A stretch of 64,000 nt of DNA from Burkholderiales bacterium RIFCSPLOWO2_02_FULL_57_36 (GCA_001770855.1 MESE01000142.1:1-64000); one strand, 5' to 3'. Numbered from the stretch's first letter, positions 42,572-52,303 are shown. Notes: a model not told the origin generated them from the sequence alone. Program-made: numbers and translations.

Positions 42572-45340
42572 ATGATGAATCGTCTTACTTCGGTTGCAAC
42601 GACGGACCCCGCTCAATCGAAGCACGAGGACATGCATGCCGCCGCGAACTGGCACGCCAGCGATACCGGCGTCGTCGTCGATACGCTCAAAACTTGCCGC
42701 GAAGGACTAACCCAGTCCGAAGCTGCGCGCCGCCTGGCGCGGTATGGCGCCAATACATTGCCGTCGCCGCCCAAACGCAGCGCCGTGCTGCGATTCCTGA
42801 TGCAATTTCATAACGTGCTGATTTACGTGCTGCTGGGCGCCGCCGCGGTCACCGCCTTGCTCGGTCATTGGGTTGACACCGGTGTGATCATCGGCGTGGT
42901 GCTGATCAATGCCGTCATCGGCCACATTCAGGAAGGCAAGGCGGAACAAGCGCTGGATGCGATTCGCCGCATGCTGTCGCTGCATGCGCAAGTGCTGCGC
43001 GACGGCCGGCGCAAGGAAATATTGGCGGAATCGCTGGTGCCCGGCGATATCGTGTTTGTCGCGTCGGGAGACAAGGTGCCGGCCGACCTGCGGCTGCTGG
43101 AAGTGCGCAGCCTGCGTATCGGCGAGGCGGTGCTTACCGGTGAATCAATGGCGGTCGAGAAACGGGTCGAGCCGGTAAGCGAAGACTGCGAACTGGGCGA
43201 CCGCTTTTCGATCGCCTATTCCGGCACACTGGTCACCTATGGTCAGGGCACAGGGGTAGTGATTGCCACCGGCGCCGCCACGGAAATCGGCCGCATCAGC
43301 GCGATGCTTGGACAGATGGAAGGATTGACCACGCCGCTCCTCAAAAAATTGACTCAATTCGGCCGCTGGCTGACCTGGGTCATTCTGGTCGCATCCTGCC
43401 TGTTGTTCGCGTTCGGCACGCTGGCCGGAGGCTACTCGATGCGCGAGATGTTCCTGGCGGCAGTCGGCCTCGCGGTCGCAGCCATTCCAGAGGGCTTGCC
43501 GGCCATCATGACAATCACGCTGGCGCTGGGCGTGCAGCGCATGGCCAGGCGCAAAGCAATCATTCGGCGCTTGCCCGCTGTCGAGGCATTGGGCTCGGTG
43601 ACGGTCATCTGCTCGGACAAGACCGGCACGTTGACCAGAAACGAGATGACCGTGCAGCAGGTGATTACGGCCGATGCCGTGTTCGATGTTTCTGGAATCG
43701 GTTACGACCCTCGCGGCGATTTTACGCTGGACGGCGGCGAGATCGATGAGGCGCAATACCAGGCCTTGAAAGACGTCGGCCGCGCGGTACTGTTGTGCAA
43801 CGACGCCAGCCTGCGCAAGGAAGACGGACAGTGGCAGCTTGCGGGCGATCCCACCGAAGGAGCGCTGCTCACGCTGGCCTTGAAAGCAGGTCTCGATCAG
43901 GACTTCGAAAAAGAAGCACGGCCGCGCACCGACGCGATTCCATTCGAATCGGAGCACCGGTTCATGGCCTCACTGCATCACGACCATGAAGGCCACCACA
44001 CGGTTTTTCTCAAGGGCGCGCCGGAGCGGGTGCTGGAACTGTGCCGCGCTCAGCGCGAGGAAGGAAAGGACCGGCCGTTGGAATTTTCCCGATGGCATGA
44101 GTCGATGGAAATCGCGGCCGGATCCGGCATGCGGCTGCTGGCGGTGGCGATGCGAACTGAAGAAAACGCCCGGCTGGAGCTGGACTTTTTCGATGTGGAG
44201 GCGGGAGATTTCACGTTGCTGGCGGTAGTCGCCATTACCGATCCGCCCCGGGACGAAGCGATCCGCGCGGTGGCGGCTTGCCGCGCGGCCGGCATCCGGG
44301 TGAAGATGATTACCGGCGACCATGTTGCCACCGCCAGCGCCATCGGGCAGCGGCTGGCCCTCGCGGCACGGATACGCACCGTCACCGGCGCCAGCCTGGA
44401 CGCGATGGACGATACCCAACTGCAGGAACTGGTTGCCGAGACCGAAGTTTTCGCACGCGCCAGCCCGGAGCACAAGCTGCGCCTGGTCAAGGCGCTGCAG
44501 GCGCGGGGCGAGGTGGTCGCAATGACCGGTGACGGGGTCAACGACGCGCCCGCGCTGAAGAGAGCCGATGTCGGCGTGGCGATGGGTTGCAAGGGAACCG
44601 AGGCGGCGAAGGAGGCGGCTGAAATCGTTCTGGCGGACGATAACTTCGCCTCCATCGTGGCTGCCGTCGAAGAAGGCCGTACCGCCTATGACAACATCCG
44701 CAAGGCGTTCACATTCATCCTGCCGACCAACGGCGGCGAAGCCGGCATGGTGCTGATAGCCATACTGCTGGGCATCAATTTGCCGATTACGCCGGTGCAG
44801 ATACTCTGGGTAAACATGGTTACCGCGGTCACGCTATCGCTGGCCATCGCGTTCGAACAAGGCGAAGCGGACATCATGCGGCGGCCTCCGCGCGATCCGA
44901 AGGAACCGCTGTTGTCGCGCTTCCTGATATGGCGCATCGTGCTGGTTTCGGTATTGCTGGTGGCGGGCAGCCTCGGGTTGTTCCTGTGGGAACTCGACCA
45001 TGGTAAAGATCTTGCCACCGCCCGCACCGTTGCGGTCAACGCGCTGGTCATGGGCGAAATCACGTACCTGTTCAACTGCCGCCACATGACGGCGTCCGCG
45101 CTCAACCGGGAAGGCATGCTCGGCAATCGCTTCGTGTTGCTGGCGATCGGCCTGCTTTTGGTATTCCAGATGCTGTTTACTTACCTGCCGGTCATGCAAG
45201 CGATGTTCGGCACCGCGGGGCTTGATCTTGCCTCCTGGGGCCGGGTCGTGCTTTTCGGCTTGGCGCTGATGCTGATTGTAGAGGCGGAAAAGTTTTTTCT
45301 TCGGCGGGCGGCTCTTGCGCCGACGCCGCAGCGCGCATAG
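42572..45340 (+). CDS. P2-type cation-transporting ATPase
   Basis: About 922 residues. An N-terminal cation-ATPase domain (GLTQSEAARRLARYGANTL) precedes ten membrane spans. Seen motifs are TGES, the ion-site PEGLP in span 4, the phosphorylated Asp in SDKTGTLTRNEM (near residue 350), KGAPERVLELC, MTGDGVNDAPALKRADVGVAMG and a C-terminal cation-ATPase domain. It resembles bacterial calcium or broad-range P2A pumps more than Kdp or heavy-metal ATPases; ion specificity is not proven. ATG 42572 and 42575 are adjacent candidate starts. It sits in the low-oxygen gene block, but no FNR box was found upstream. Confidence 0.9.
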   Translation: MMNRLTSVATTDPAQSKHEDMHAAANWHASDTGVVVDTLKTCREGLTQSEAARRLARYGANTLPSPPKRSAVLRFLMQFHNVLIYVLLGAAAVTALLGHWVDTGVIIGVVLINAVIGHIQEGKAEQALDAIRRMLSLHAQVLRDGRRKEILAESLVPGDIVFVASGDKVPADLRLLEVRSLRIGEAVLTGESMAVEKRVEPVSEDCELGDRFSIAYSGTLVTYGQGTGVVIATGAATEIGRISAMLGQMEGLTTPLLKKLTQFGRWLTWVILVASCLLFAFGTLAGGYSMREMFLAAVGLAVAAIPEGLPAIMTITLALGVQRMARRKAIIRRLPAVEALGSVTVICSDKTGTLTRNEMTVQQVITADAVFDVSGIGYDPRGDFTLDGGEIDEAQYQALKDVGRAVLLCNDASLRKEDGQWQLAGDPTEGALLTLALKAGLDQDFEKEARPRTDAIPFESEHRFMASLHHDHEGHHTVFLKGAPERVLELCRAQREEGKDRPLEFSRWHESMEIAAGSGMRLLAVAMRTEENARLELDFFDVEAGDFTLLAVVAITDPPRDEAIRAVAACRAAGIRVKMITGDHVATASAIGQRLALAARIRTVTGASLDAMDDTQLQELVAETEVFARASPEHKLRLVKALQARGEVVAMTGDGVNDAPALKRADVGVAMGCKGTEAAKEAAEIVLADDNFASIVAAVEEGRTAYDNIRKAFTFILPTNGGEAGMVLIAILLGINLPITPVQILWVNMVTAVTLSLAIAFEQGEADIMRRPPRDPKEPLLSRFLIWRIVLVSVLLVAGSLGLFLWELDHGKDLATARTVAVNALVMGEITYLFNCRHMTASALNREGMLGNRFVLLAIGLLLVFQMLFTYLPVMQAMFGTAGLDLASWGRVVLFGLALMLIVEAEKFFLRRAALAPTPQRA

Positions 45341-45444
45341 GCGTAGCTCATCCTCCGCGAAAAACACGATTCTTGAAAATTTTTTCAATGTGATCCGGAG
45401 CATGGCCTTGGCCGGCTCGATTGGCCATGCCGATGAAGTCGTAC

Positions 45445-45462
45445 TGTAGGGGATGCCCTACA
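45445..45462. promoter_or_regulatory. Palindrome upstream of the gene at 45640
   Basis: TGTAGGGGATGCCCTACA matches the palindrome upstream of fnr at 16 of 18 positions and is flanked by one more C/G pair. A degenerate AATTCGCTTACA follows about 22 bases downstream, repeating the layout seen at fnr. It is probably a site for the NarL-type regulator at 39063. Confidence 0.65.
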
Positions 45463-45639
45463 GTCGCGTATCCGCAATTCGCTTACAAGAAAAGCCGGCT
45501 ATCCACGATATCGGTTTTTCCTTGCCTGTTCGATACTGTTTTTGCCGAGTACGGCATTACGTTTCGTGGGGTTGCGTTTGTCGCCGGCATATCCGCCCGG
45601 TCCCGCATCGCACATACAGAACGGTTTCGAGAAAAAAAC

Positions 45640-46107
45640 ATGGATCAGCTGAACCGGAATTCCCAAACCACGATCTCCACCCATGGCGGAGATTGGCTGA
45701 TGCCGATCAATTACGCGGTCGTCTGGCTGGATCATCTGGAGGCCGACATATTACACTTCAGCATGGTTCATTTGAACGCCCATGTTCTTTACTTCAATGC
45801 TGAAGCGGCCGAGTCGGAAAAGGCGGGCGAACAGGCGCATCCGCATGCCGCCTCGGACGACCGGCATGTCCCGGATGGTCCGCGCTATTTCGCCTGTATC
45901 GCCCAGGCGCTGGCGGAGGCAGAGGAAATCATCATTGCCGGCCCCGCGTGGGAAAATTGGATTTTGACCACCTACCTGGCGCAGCACTATCCCGGCGTCG
46001 CGGCGAGGGTCGCCGGTTTCGAAATCGTCGATTATCCTTCCAGCAAGCTGTTGCTGGCATGTGCGCGTAAGTGTAAGCATTTCCTGAAGCCGATTTCTTT
46101 CTGTTGA
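45640..46107 (+). CDS. Conserved hypothetical protein (eRF1/Pelota-like 'translational machinery' family)
   Basis: A 155-residue protein containing INYAVVWLDHLEADILHF, a central HPHAASDDRHVPDG spacer and YFACIAQALAEAEEIIIAGPAWENWILTTYLAQHYP. This pattern matches short Burkholderiales proteins annotated as translational machinery proteins with an eRF1-like fold; no function is proven. ATG 45640 follows an A-rich stretch and the region upstream contains the 45445 palindrome, so expression may follow oxygen. A tandem universal stress gene follows 30 bases later and may be cotranscribed. Confidence 0.65.
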   Translation: MDQLNRNSQTTISTHGGDWLMPINYAVVWLDHLEADILHFSMVHLNAHVLYFNAEAAESEKAGEQAHPHAASDDRHVPDGPRYFACIAQALAEAEEIIIAGPAWENWILTTYLAQHYPGVAARVAGFEIVDYPSSKLLLACARKCKHFLKPISFC

Positions 46108-46137
46108 TTTTGATTATTCAAGAACTGGAGAACCACC

Positions 46138-46983
46138 ATGAGTTACAAGACTATTGCAGTGCATGTCAATGAATCCCGTCATTCCCCCGCGCGCATTGAA
46201 CTTGCCGCCGCAATCGCTGCGCAACATGGCGCTCACCTGGTCGGCGTTGCTGCGACGGCGCTGCCGCAAGCGTTCTACATGCCCGGTCTGGTCGGCGAAA
46301 GCGGCGCTGCGCTTGGCGCATATCTGGATTTCATAAAGGAACGGGCGCTTACCGCGCTGGCCGGTTTCGAGGGACTCGCCGAAAAGGCCGGTGTCACTGC
46401 ATTTGAACGGCGTCTGATGGAAGACGAGACCGGCGCGGCGCTGTGCCTGCAGGCACGCTACAGCGATCTGCTGGTCATCGGCCAGAACGATCCTGACGAA
46501 GAGCTGTCGTCGCAGCGCTCCGACATTCCGGAATACGTGATAACGCATTCTCCGCGCCCCGTTCTAGTGGTTCCCTATGCAGGACGATTCAACTCGATAG
46601 GAAAACGCGTCGTCATCGCATGGGACGGCAGCACGGAAGCGACGCGGGCAATCGTTGCCTCGCTGCCGTTCCTCAGGCGGGCGCTGACGGTTCAGGTCGT
46701 AGTGTTCAATGCGGAGATCAATCAGGCCGCGCATGGTGAGCAACCGGGCGCCGACATCGCGCTCTATCTCGCGCGCCACGGCGTCAATGTCGAAGTATCG
46801 CAGCAAGCAACCTTCGACGGCGGCGATGTCGGAAATGCGTTGCTGTCGCATCTCGCGGACTTCGATTCGGACCTGCTGGTGATGGGCGGTTACGCCCATT
46901 CCCGCTTCCGTGAAATCCTGCTGGGCGGCGTGACCCGCACCGTGCTTAAATCGATGACGGCGCCGGTATTGATGGCGCACTGA
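46138..46983 (+). CDS. Tandem-domain universal stress protein
   Basis: A 281-residue protein with two Usp domains. Domain 1 (about 1-143) starts MSYKTIAVHVNESRHSP and ends with VITHSPRPVLVVP; domain 2 (about 153-281) contains RVVIAWDGSTEATRAI and ends LLVMGGYAHSRFREILLGGVTRTVLKSMTAPVLMAH, whose GG-containing end is the nucleotide-binding loop. Such proteins help survival under starvation or respiratory arrest. GGAGAACCACC before ATG 46138 gives a fair ribosome binding site. Confidence 0.9.
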   Translation: MSYKTIAVHVNESRHSPARIELAAAIAAQHGAHLVGVAATALPQAFYMPGLVGESGAALGAYLDFIKERALTALAGFEGLAEKAGVTAFERRLMEDETGAALCLQARYSDLLVIGQNDPDEELSSQRSDIPEYVITHSPRPVLVVPYAGRFNSIGKRVVIAWDGSTEATRAIVASLPFLRRALTVQVVVFNAEINQAAHGEQPGADIALYLARHGVNVEVSQQATFDGGDVGNALLSHLADFDSDLLVMGGYAHSRFREILLGGVTRTVLKSMTAPVLMAH

Positions 46984-47019
46984 GGCGGCTGCCGCGAATA
47001 GTTGAAGAGGAGCGAATCC

Positions 47020-48257
47020 ATGTTCAAGTCTCTCGACAGCAAGCAATCCGCCGCCGGCGGCAGCCGGCGCATGCATGCCGGAAAATTTGGGACAGTCCAT
47101 CGCAGGCGCCCTGTCTTGAGTCTGGTCTTGTTCGCATGCGCATTTGTTGCGCTTGCCGCCACGGCTCCGGCGATTGCCGAGGTGGCTGCGACGAAAACGG
47201 ATGCAGGCAACGTCTATCTGCGCGGTGACGATATCCGGCTCGCCGAGCCGGTCGCGGGAGACTTGTTCGCCGCAGGCAGGCGCGTCAGCGTCGACCGGCC
47301 GGTAAGCGCGGATGGCGTGATCGCCGGCGCCACGGTCGACGTCAAGGCCGAGATCGGCCAGGATCTGCGGGTTGCCGGCGGAACGGTCAATATCGACAGC
47401 GGCGTCGGCGGCGATCTGGTGGCGGCCGGCGGAACGGTGAGGGTGGCAAGGTCATCCACGGTATCCGGCTCGGCATTGATCGCCGGCGGGGAAGTGAACG
47501 TCGATGGCAGGCTGGCGCATGGGGCAAAGATCTATGCCCGCGAAATCTCGGTCTCCGGGCAGATTACCGGCAATTCCCGCTTGTACGGCCAGCAGGTCAC
47601 GCTTGTTCCCGGAGCCAGGATCGACGGCGACTTGATCTACGCCAGCACCGATCCGCTTTCCGCCGAACAGCTGGCGCAGGTGTCCGGCAAAGTGGTGCGT
47701 GAAAACACGCCTGACGATTGGAAACCGGCATCGGGCGGTTCGGTGCACCCTGGGACATGGTTCAAGCCGGTGTTTTTCTCAGCATGCTGGCCTCCGGTTC
47801 GCTGCTGTTCATCCTCTTTCCGAACGCCGTTAGCGGAGCCCGGCAAGCTATCAAACGCGTTCCGCTGCGCAGCCTGCTGATCGGCCTTGCGTTGCTGTTC
47901 ACGCTTCCGCCCGTGGCAATCCTGTTCATGATTACCGTAATCGGCATCCCGATCGGGCTCGGATTGCTGGCGCTATATCCGGTGCTGCTTCTTCTCGGTT
48001 ACCTGGCCACGGCCTTTTTCATCGGCCGCGAAGCGGCGAATGCAATGCATCAGCCAAAGGACGTCACGCTTGGAAAGCAAATCGCATTTCTCGCCGGCGC
48101 GCTGTTGTTACTGACTATCGTAGCGATGATCCCCGTGCTGGGAGGGCTATTGATGTTTCTGGCATTAGTGATCGGAATCGGCGGATGGGCCGTGTGGCTG
48201 TACCAGCGCTACCGTGGCGAGGCGCCTCGGGATACGGACGCAGCCGCCGGAGTGTAA
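47020..48257 (+). pseudogene. Bactofilin-like polymer-forming membrane protein, frameshifted
   Basis: Two frames make one ancestral protein. From ATG 47020 (GAGGAGCG upstream) come a signal or anchor segment (LSLVLFACAFVALAATAPA) and about 15 short beta repeats such as ADGVIAGATVDVKAEIGQDLRVAGGTVNI. Near 47740-47770 the frame shifts, and the next frame (open to 48257) continues with membrane spans LSMLASGSLLFILFP, LLIGLALLFTLPPVAILFM and LGKQIAFLAGALLLLTIVAMIP. Intact relatives have both parts in one chain. Staying in the first frame adds only a Cys/Pro-rich unlikely tail. It is a pseudogene, a recent mutation or a base-call error. Confidence 0.75.
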
Positions 48258-48400
48258 CGGAGACGTCCGCGCCGTGGATACGGTCGGCGGACGGATGCGA
48301 TGGAACGCGTTGCGCCAGGACTGTGCACCGGGCAAATCCGGTCGCCCGGCGGCGACAATATCGATTTCGTCAGATGCGAGATGCTCTCATGAGCGATCCG

Positions 48401-48823
48401 TCAATTCCATTTTCCATGATTTCCGCCGATGCTGAAGCGTCCGGCGCCCAGCAGCGCGACCGCAACAGCACCTGTCAGGAACATTCCTTGCAGTTCAAGA
48501 GCCCAGCCACCGGTTTTTGTGATGTCAAACAATTCCGCTGAATGGACCAGCACGATGGCAACGATCATATTGATCGCAATGACCAATGCCGCCGGCCTGG
48601 TCCACAGACCGAACAGTACCAGCAGCGGAGCGATGACTTCTCCGGCATAGACCAGATAACCCAACGCAGGCGGCAGTCCGAATTTTTCGACCAGTCCGGT
48701 GATGAAGTCCACGCCGCCCATGATCTTGGCGATGCCATGCATCAGAATAAGGATCGCGAGAACACTGCGTAGAATGAGTTTTCCCAGGTCTTCCGATACG
48801 CTACTGGATACGTTGGTTCGCAT
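48401..48823 (-). CDS. DoxX-family membrane protein
   Basis: A 140-residue protein with four membrane spans. The DoxX marks are LRSVLAILILMHGIAKIMGG near the N-terminus, LVYAGEVIAPLLVLFGLWTRPAALVIAINM in the middle and a C-terminal ELQGMFLTGAVAVALLGAGRFSI. DoxX proteins are small quinone-linked or redox-associated membrane proteins whose roles vary. An excellent AAGGAGATG site precedes ATG 48823. It is on the opposite strand to the bactofilin-like locus. Confidence 0.88.
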   Translation of the reverse strand: MRTNVSSSVSEDLGKLILRSVLAILILMHGIAKIMGGVDFITGLVEKFGLPPALGYLVYAGEVIAPLLVLFGLWTRPAALVIAINMIVAIVLVHSAELFDITKTGGWALELQGMFLTGAVAVALLGAGRFSIGGNHGKWN

Positions 48824-49036
48824 GGCATCTCCTTTTTAGGTCTCGTTGGAAACATGAATCGGTTTGCGGCAACGGCCAGTACAATCGTTTCGCACGTTAT
48901 TTTTTGCATTGCATGTATCGACCGGCCATCGCTCCCGTTACTATCCACCGGCCGCATCGGACGTGCAATGACTTTGGCCACATCAAGAACATATTCCCGA
49001 TGACCAACTCACGGTCCGGGTCCGCTCGGGCGATCG

Positions 49037-49378
49037 CTATTTCTTCGTGTCCTTGCCATCGTTGCAGTACTGCGAATAAAGCACTTGCATGACTGCCATT
49101 GCTTCCTTGCTTGCGATCGTATAAAAAATCTGTTTTCCTTCCCGCCGTGTGCTGACCAATTGTTCTTCGCGCAGGACTGTCAACTGCTGCGATAACGTCG
49201 GCTGTCTGATGCCCGTGAGAGCATCCAGGTCGCTGACGCAGTACTCGCCCTGAGTCAATTGACACAGCAACAGCAAGCGGTCGCGGTTGGACAATACTTT
49301 AAGCAAGCCGCACGCTTGCGTCGCCGCTGCCGACAGACGTTCCAAATCAATTTCCCTGCTGGGTGGATTCATCTCCAT
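49037..49378 (-). CDS. ArsR-family repressor, BigR/SqrR-like
   Basis: A 113-residue winged-helix repressor. The helix-turn-helix is VSDLDALTGIRQPTLSQQLTVLREEQLVSTRREGKQIFY. Metal-site motifs of ArsR or SmtB are absent. Two cysteines, Cys47 (GEYCVSDL) and Cys105 (YSQYCND), sit where BigR and SqrR have the pair that forms a disulfide or polysulfide bridge on contact with persulfides. The divergent neighbour is a persulfide dioxygenase, the usual BigR target. ATG 49378 is preferred to GTG 49381. The 174-base gap between the two genes is A+T-rich near 49404-49443 and probably holds the operator. Confidence 0.82.
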   Translation of the reverse strand: MEMNPPSREIDLERLSAAATQACGLLKVLSNRDRLLLLCQLTQGEYCVSDLDALTGIRQPTLSQQLTVLREEQLVSTRREGKQIFYTIASKEAMAVMQVLYSQYCNDGKDTKK

Positions 49379-49552
49379 CACTCCGCCAAATACAAACCAA
49401 TCGCGGATTATACTTCACGATATTATGTTATTGAGTATATTGAAACGAAGGTACGCATTTCCATAATTGAGCGGCCGGTCGCCGATGACGCCGGCCTCGA
49501 CTTGAGCGGTGTGGCAAGACGCTGAATCAGGATTCACTGAACAGGAGTTTTT

Positions 49553-50302
49553 ATGATCTTCCGACAACTTTTTGAACCGTTATCAAGCACCTATACTTAT
49601 TTGCTTGGATGCGAAGAGTCCGGTCAGGCGATCCTGATCGATCCCGTGATTTCGTCGATGGAACGTGATCTTGCGGAAGTGCATCGATTCGGATTGAAAT
49701 TGGCATATACCGTCGATACCCATATTCATGCCGACCACATTACAGCGGCGCTTCATCTCAGGCAGGCAGTGGGCAGCAAAATCGCTGCGCCGGCATACGA
49801 CCGGCTTGCGTGCGCGGATGTCGGTATTGAAGAAGGCACACCTTTCCAGGTCGGCGGGATCAGCTTGCAGCCATTGCACACGCCCGGGCATACCGACGGC
49901 CATTTCGCTTACCTGTTCGGCGATCGCGTGTTTACCGGCGATGCATTGCTCATAGAGAGCTGTGGACGTACCGATTTCCAGAACGGCGATGCGGACGCCT
50001 TGTATAAAAGCGTCAAGGAAAAGCTGTTCACGCTGCCGGACGATTATCTGGTCTACCCGGCGCACGATTACAAGGACCGGCACGTATCCACGATTGCGCA
50101 GGAAAAGAAACGCAATCCACGGCTCGGCGGAGAACGCACTCTTGAAGAATTCAGGGACATCATGGCAAACCTCAATCTACCGTACCCGAAGTTCATCGAT
50201 TACGCGGTGCCGGGCAACAGGCAGTGCGGCGTCTGCCCACCCGACGTGCCGGAAAACCTCGCAAACTATTGCCGGAAAATGACGGAAAGCCTGCAGGGCT
50301 GA
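49553..50302 (+). CDS. ETHE1/Blh-type persulfide dioxygenase (metallo-beta-lactamase fold)
   Basis: A 249-residue single-domain enzyme. The metallo-beta-lactamase motif is THIHADH (about residues 56-62), then HTPGHTDGH with TGDALLIESCGRTDFQ and PAHDYKDRHVSTI. This is the pattern of ETHE1-like persulfide dioxygenases, which oxidise glutathione persulfide to sulfite with one non-heme iron. No rhodanese domain is fused. AGGAG precedes ATG 49553. It is divergent from the BigR/SqrR-like gene, fitting sulfide or persulfide-induced expression. Confidence 0.88.
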   Translation: MIFRQLFEPLSSTYTYLLGCEESGQAILIDPVISSMERDLAEVHRFGLKLAYTVDTHIHADHITAALHLRQAVGSKIAAPAYDRLACADVGIEEGTPFQVGGISLQPLHTPGHTDGHFAYLFGDRVFTGDALLIESCGRTDFQNGDADALYKSVKEKLFTLPDDYLVYPAHDYKDRHVSTIAQEKKRNPRLGGERTLEEFRDIMANLNLPYPKFIDYAVPGNRQCGVCPPDVPENLANYCRKMTESLQG

Positions 50303-50425
50303 GTTTTTCAACGGAAAAATCGTTGATCGGCACAAGCAAGTCGATGCTGATCGACGACGCTATCCAGACAGTGCCGGTAGCGCCGTGAAATTGGATCTGC
50401 ATGAATCAACCAATCGACCTTCCCC

Positions 50426-52231
50426 TCAAGGCTGCAGCACATAGGTCCCCGGCGCGTCGCACAGCGACTTGCCCAAGGGCGGCGATGCGTTACGTTCCCC
50501 GGAACGCTTGGATAGCCAGCTTTCCCATGCAGGCCACCATGATCCCTCGTGCCGGGGACTCGTCGAGTGCCAGACGTCCGGGTCGACATATGGATCATGG
50601 TGAGTCCGGGTGGCCATCTGGTAACTCCTGTTCGGACGGCCGGGCGGCGACACCACGCCCGCATTATGACCGCCCGTCGTGAGCAGGAACGACACCTCGG
50701 TGTCGGTGAGCAAGTGAATCTTGAACGCCGAGCGCCACGGTGCGACATGATCGGTCAACGTCCCGACTGAAAAAATAGGTACCCGAATATCGGTCAATGC
50801 GATCGGTTTTCCGTCTACCAGATAGCGGCCCTCGGCCAGACTGTTTTCCAGGAAAAGTCTGCGCAGGTATTCGGAATGCATCCGGAAAGGCATGCGCGTG
50901 GTATCTGCATTCCATGCCGTCAAATCGTTTTGCTGTTCGGGAAGACCCAGCAGATACTGGTTCAAGCGGCGCGACCAGATCAGGTCGTTCGATCGCAGCA
51001 GCTGGAATGCGCCCGCCATCTGCTTGGTATCGAGATAGCCTTGCTCCCACATGATCGCTTCCAGGAACGCAACCTGGCTGTCGTCGATGAACAGGGACAG
51101 TTCGCCGGGTTCGCGGAAATCCACCTGGGATGCGAACAGCGATATGCTGGCCAGCCGCCGGTCGTCATCGCGCGCCATGGCGGCTGCGGCGATCGACAGC
51201 AGCGTGCCGCCCAGGCAATAGCCAACCGCATTGACTTGCGGCGCACCGGTAATCGACGTGACCATGTCCAATGCATCCATGACGCCAAGCTTGCGGTAGT
51301 CGTCCATCGACAGATCGCGGTCATTCGCGTCCGGGTTTTTCCATGAAATCATGAACACGGTATAACCCCGGTCGACCAGATAGTTGACCAGCGAATTCTG
51401 CGGCGATAGGTCGAGAATGTAGTACTTCATGATCCACGCCGGCACGAACAGCAACGGGACGGCGTGCACCGAGGTCGCGGCAGGGCTGTATTGGATCAGT
51501 TCGATCAGCCGGTTGCGGAAAACCACCTTGCCCGGCGTGACGGCGACGGTCTTGCCGACGACGAACTCCTTGTCGATGCGCCGGCTGCGTCGTATCTCGT
51601 GTTCCCAATCGCGCGCCGCATTGACCGCGCCGCGCACCAGGTTGCTGCCGCCGCTGTGAATTGTTTGATCCAGCACGACCGGATTGGTGAACAGGAAATT
51701 GGATGGCGAAAACATGTCCAGCCATTGGCGTGCAATGAAGGTCACCACATCCTTGTGGTGGGGTGCCACACCGCTGACTCCGGTGGTGGCGCGATGCCAC
51801 CATTGCTGATACATCAGGAATCCCTGCGATAACGCGTTATACGGCCAGCGCTGCCAGGCAGGATCGGTAAAACGTTTGTCTTGCGGCAAAGGCGCGACGC
51901 ATGGGCCATCGCGATTTTTCTCATTGTTGCAATGCGCCGCGCAGTAATCATTCCAGCGCGTAAACTTCCTCCATGCATCCACCACCAGTTCCTGCTTTTT
52001 GGCAGGAGAAAGTTGCAAGTGCGTAAGCCAATCCAAATAGGCGATCGCCAGTGCCGCAGGGGAAATATGGGCAGTGAAGCGGCCCAGCCATGCGTTGAAG
52101 ATGCGGTCGAGATCGGACGGCTCCCGGTACTCAATTGCATGCTTGTCTGCAGGCCCGAGCCAGGCGCTTGCCAGGCGCTCGGATTTTAATTGTTCGGACT
52201 GTAATGGAGGAGGGGTCAAAGGAGTGTTCAT
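50426..52231 (-). CDS. phaC: Class I poly(3-hydroxyalkanoate) synthase
   Basis: A 601-residue polymerase that joins 3-hydroxyacyl-CoA into intracellular polyester granules. The N-terminal PhaC domain (FNAWLGRFTAHISP, YQQWWHRATTGVSG) is followed by an alpha/beta-hydrolase core. The lipase-like box GYCLGG holds the catalytic Cys (about residue 340), the Asp is in TLTDHVAPW and the His in GGHNAGVVSPPGRP. The length is that of class I enzymes, which need no PhaE or PhaR. I start at ATG 52231; GTG 52240 is nearly equal. A perfect FNR box lies 59 bases upstream. No phaA, phaB or phasin gene is adjacent. Confidence 0.93.
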   Translation of the reverse strand: MNTPLTPPPLQSEQLKSERLASAWLGPADKHAIEYREPSDLDRIFNAWLGRFTAHISPAALAIAYLDWLTHLQLSPAKKQELVVDAWRKFTRWNDYCAAHCNNEKNRDGPCVAPLPQDKRFTDPAWQRWPYNALSQGFLMYQQWWHRATTGVSGVAPHHKDVVTFIARQWLDMFSPSNFLFTNPVVLDQTIHSGGSNLVRGAVNAARDWEHEIRRSRRIDKEFVVGKTVAVTPGKVVFRNRLIELIQYSPAATSVHAVPLLFVPAWIMKYYILDLSPQNSLVNYLVDRGYTVFMISWKNPDANDRDLSMDDYRKLGVMDALDMVTSITGAPQVNAVGYCLGGTLLSIAAAAMARDDDRRLASISLFASQVDFREPGELSLFIDDSQVAFLEAIMWEQGYLDTKQMAGAFQLLRSNDLIWSRRLNQYLLGLPEQQNDLTAWNADTTRMPFRMHSEYLRRLFLENSLAEGRYLVDGKPIALTDIRVPIFSVGTLTDHVAPWRSAFKIHLLTDTEVSFLLTTGGHNAGVVSPPGRPNRSYQMATRTHHDPYVDPDVWHSTSPRHEGSWWPAWESWLSKRSGERNASPPLGKSLCDAPGTYVLQP

Positions 52232-52289
52232 TGGCTTCACATCCGGTCATCGAGTTAACGCCAGAATAACAAGAGGTTATCGCAAAATT

Positions 52290-52303
52290 TTGATTCAGAT
52301 CAA
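52290..52303. promoter_or_regulatory. FNR box near phaC (perfect)
   Basis: TTGATTCAGATCAA has all ten fixed bases of the FNR consensus. It lies 59 bases upstream of the phaC start on the minus strand and 217 bases from the universal stress gene, so phaC is the more likely target. Confidence 0.75.

Noticed and set aside
46104..46121. TTGATTTTGATTATTCAA as an FNR box before the tandem stress gene
   Set aside because: No pairing of TTGAT with ATCAA at four-base spacing can be made; it is an A+T-rich coincidence.
48742..49265. Minus-strand frames of 79 and 122 codons between doxX and the ArsR-like gene
   Set aside because: They overlap the real genes in other frames and have no protein-like features.
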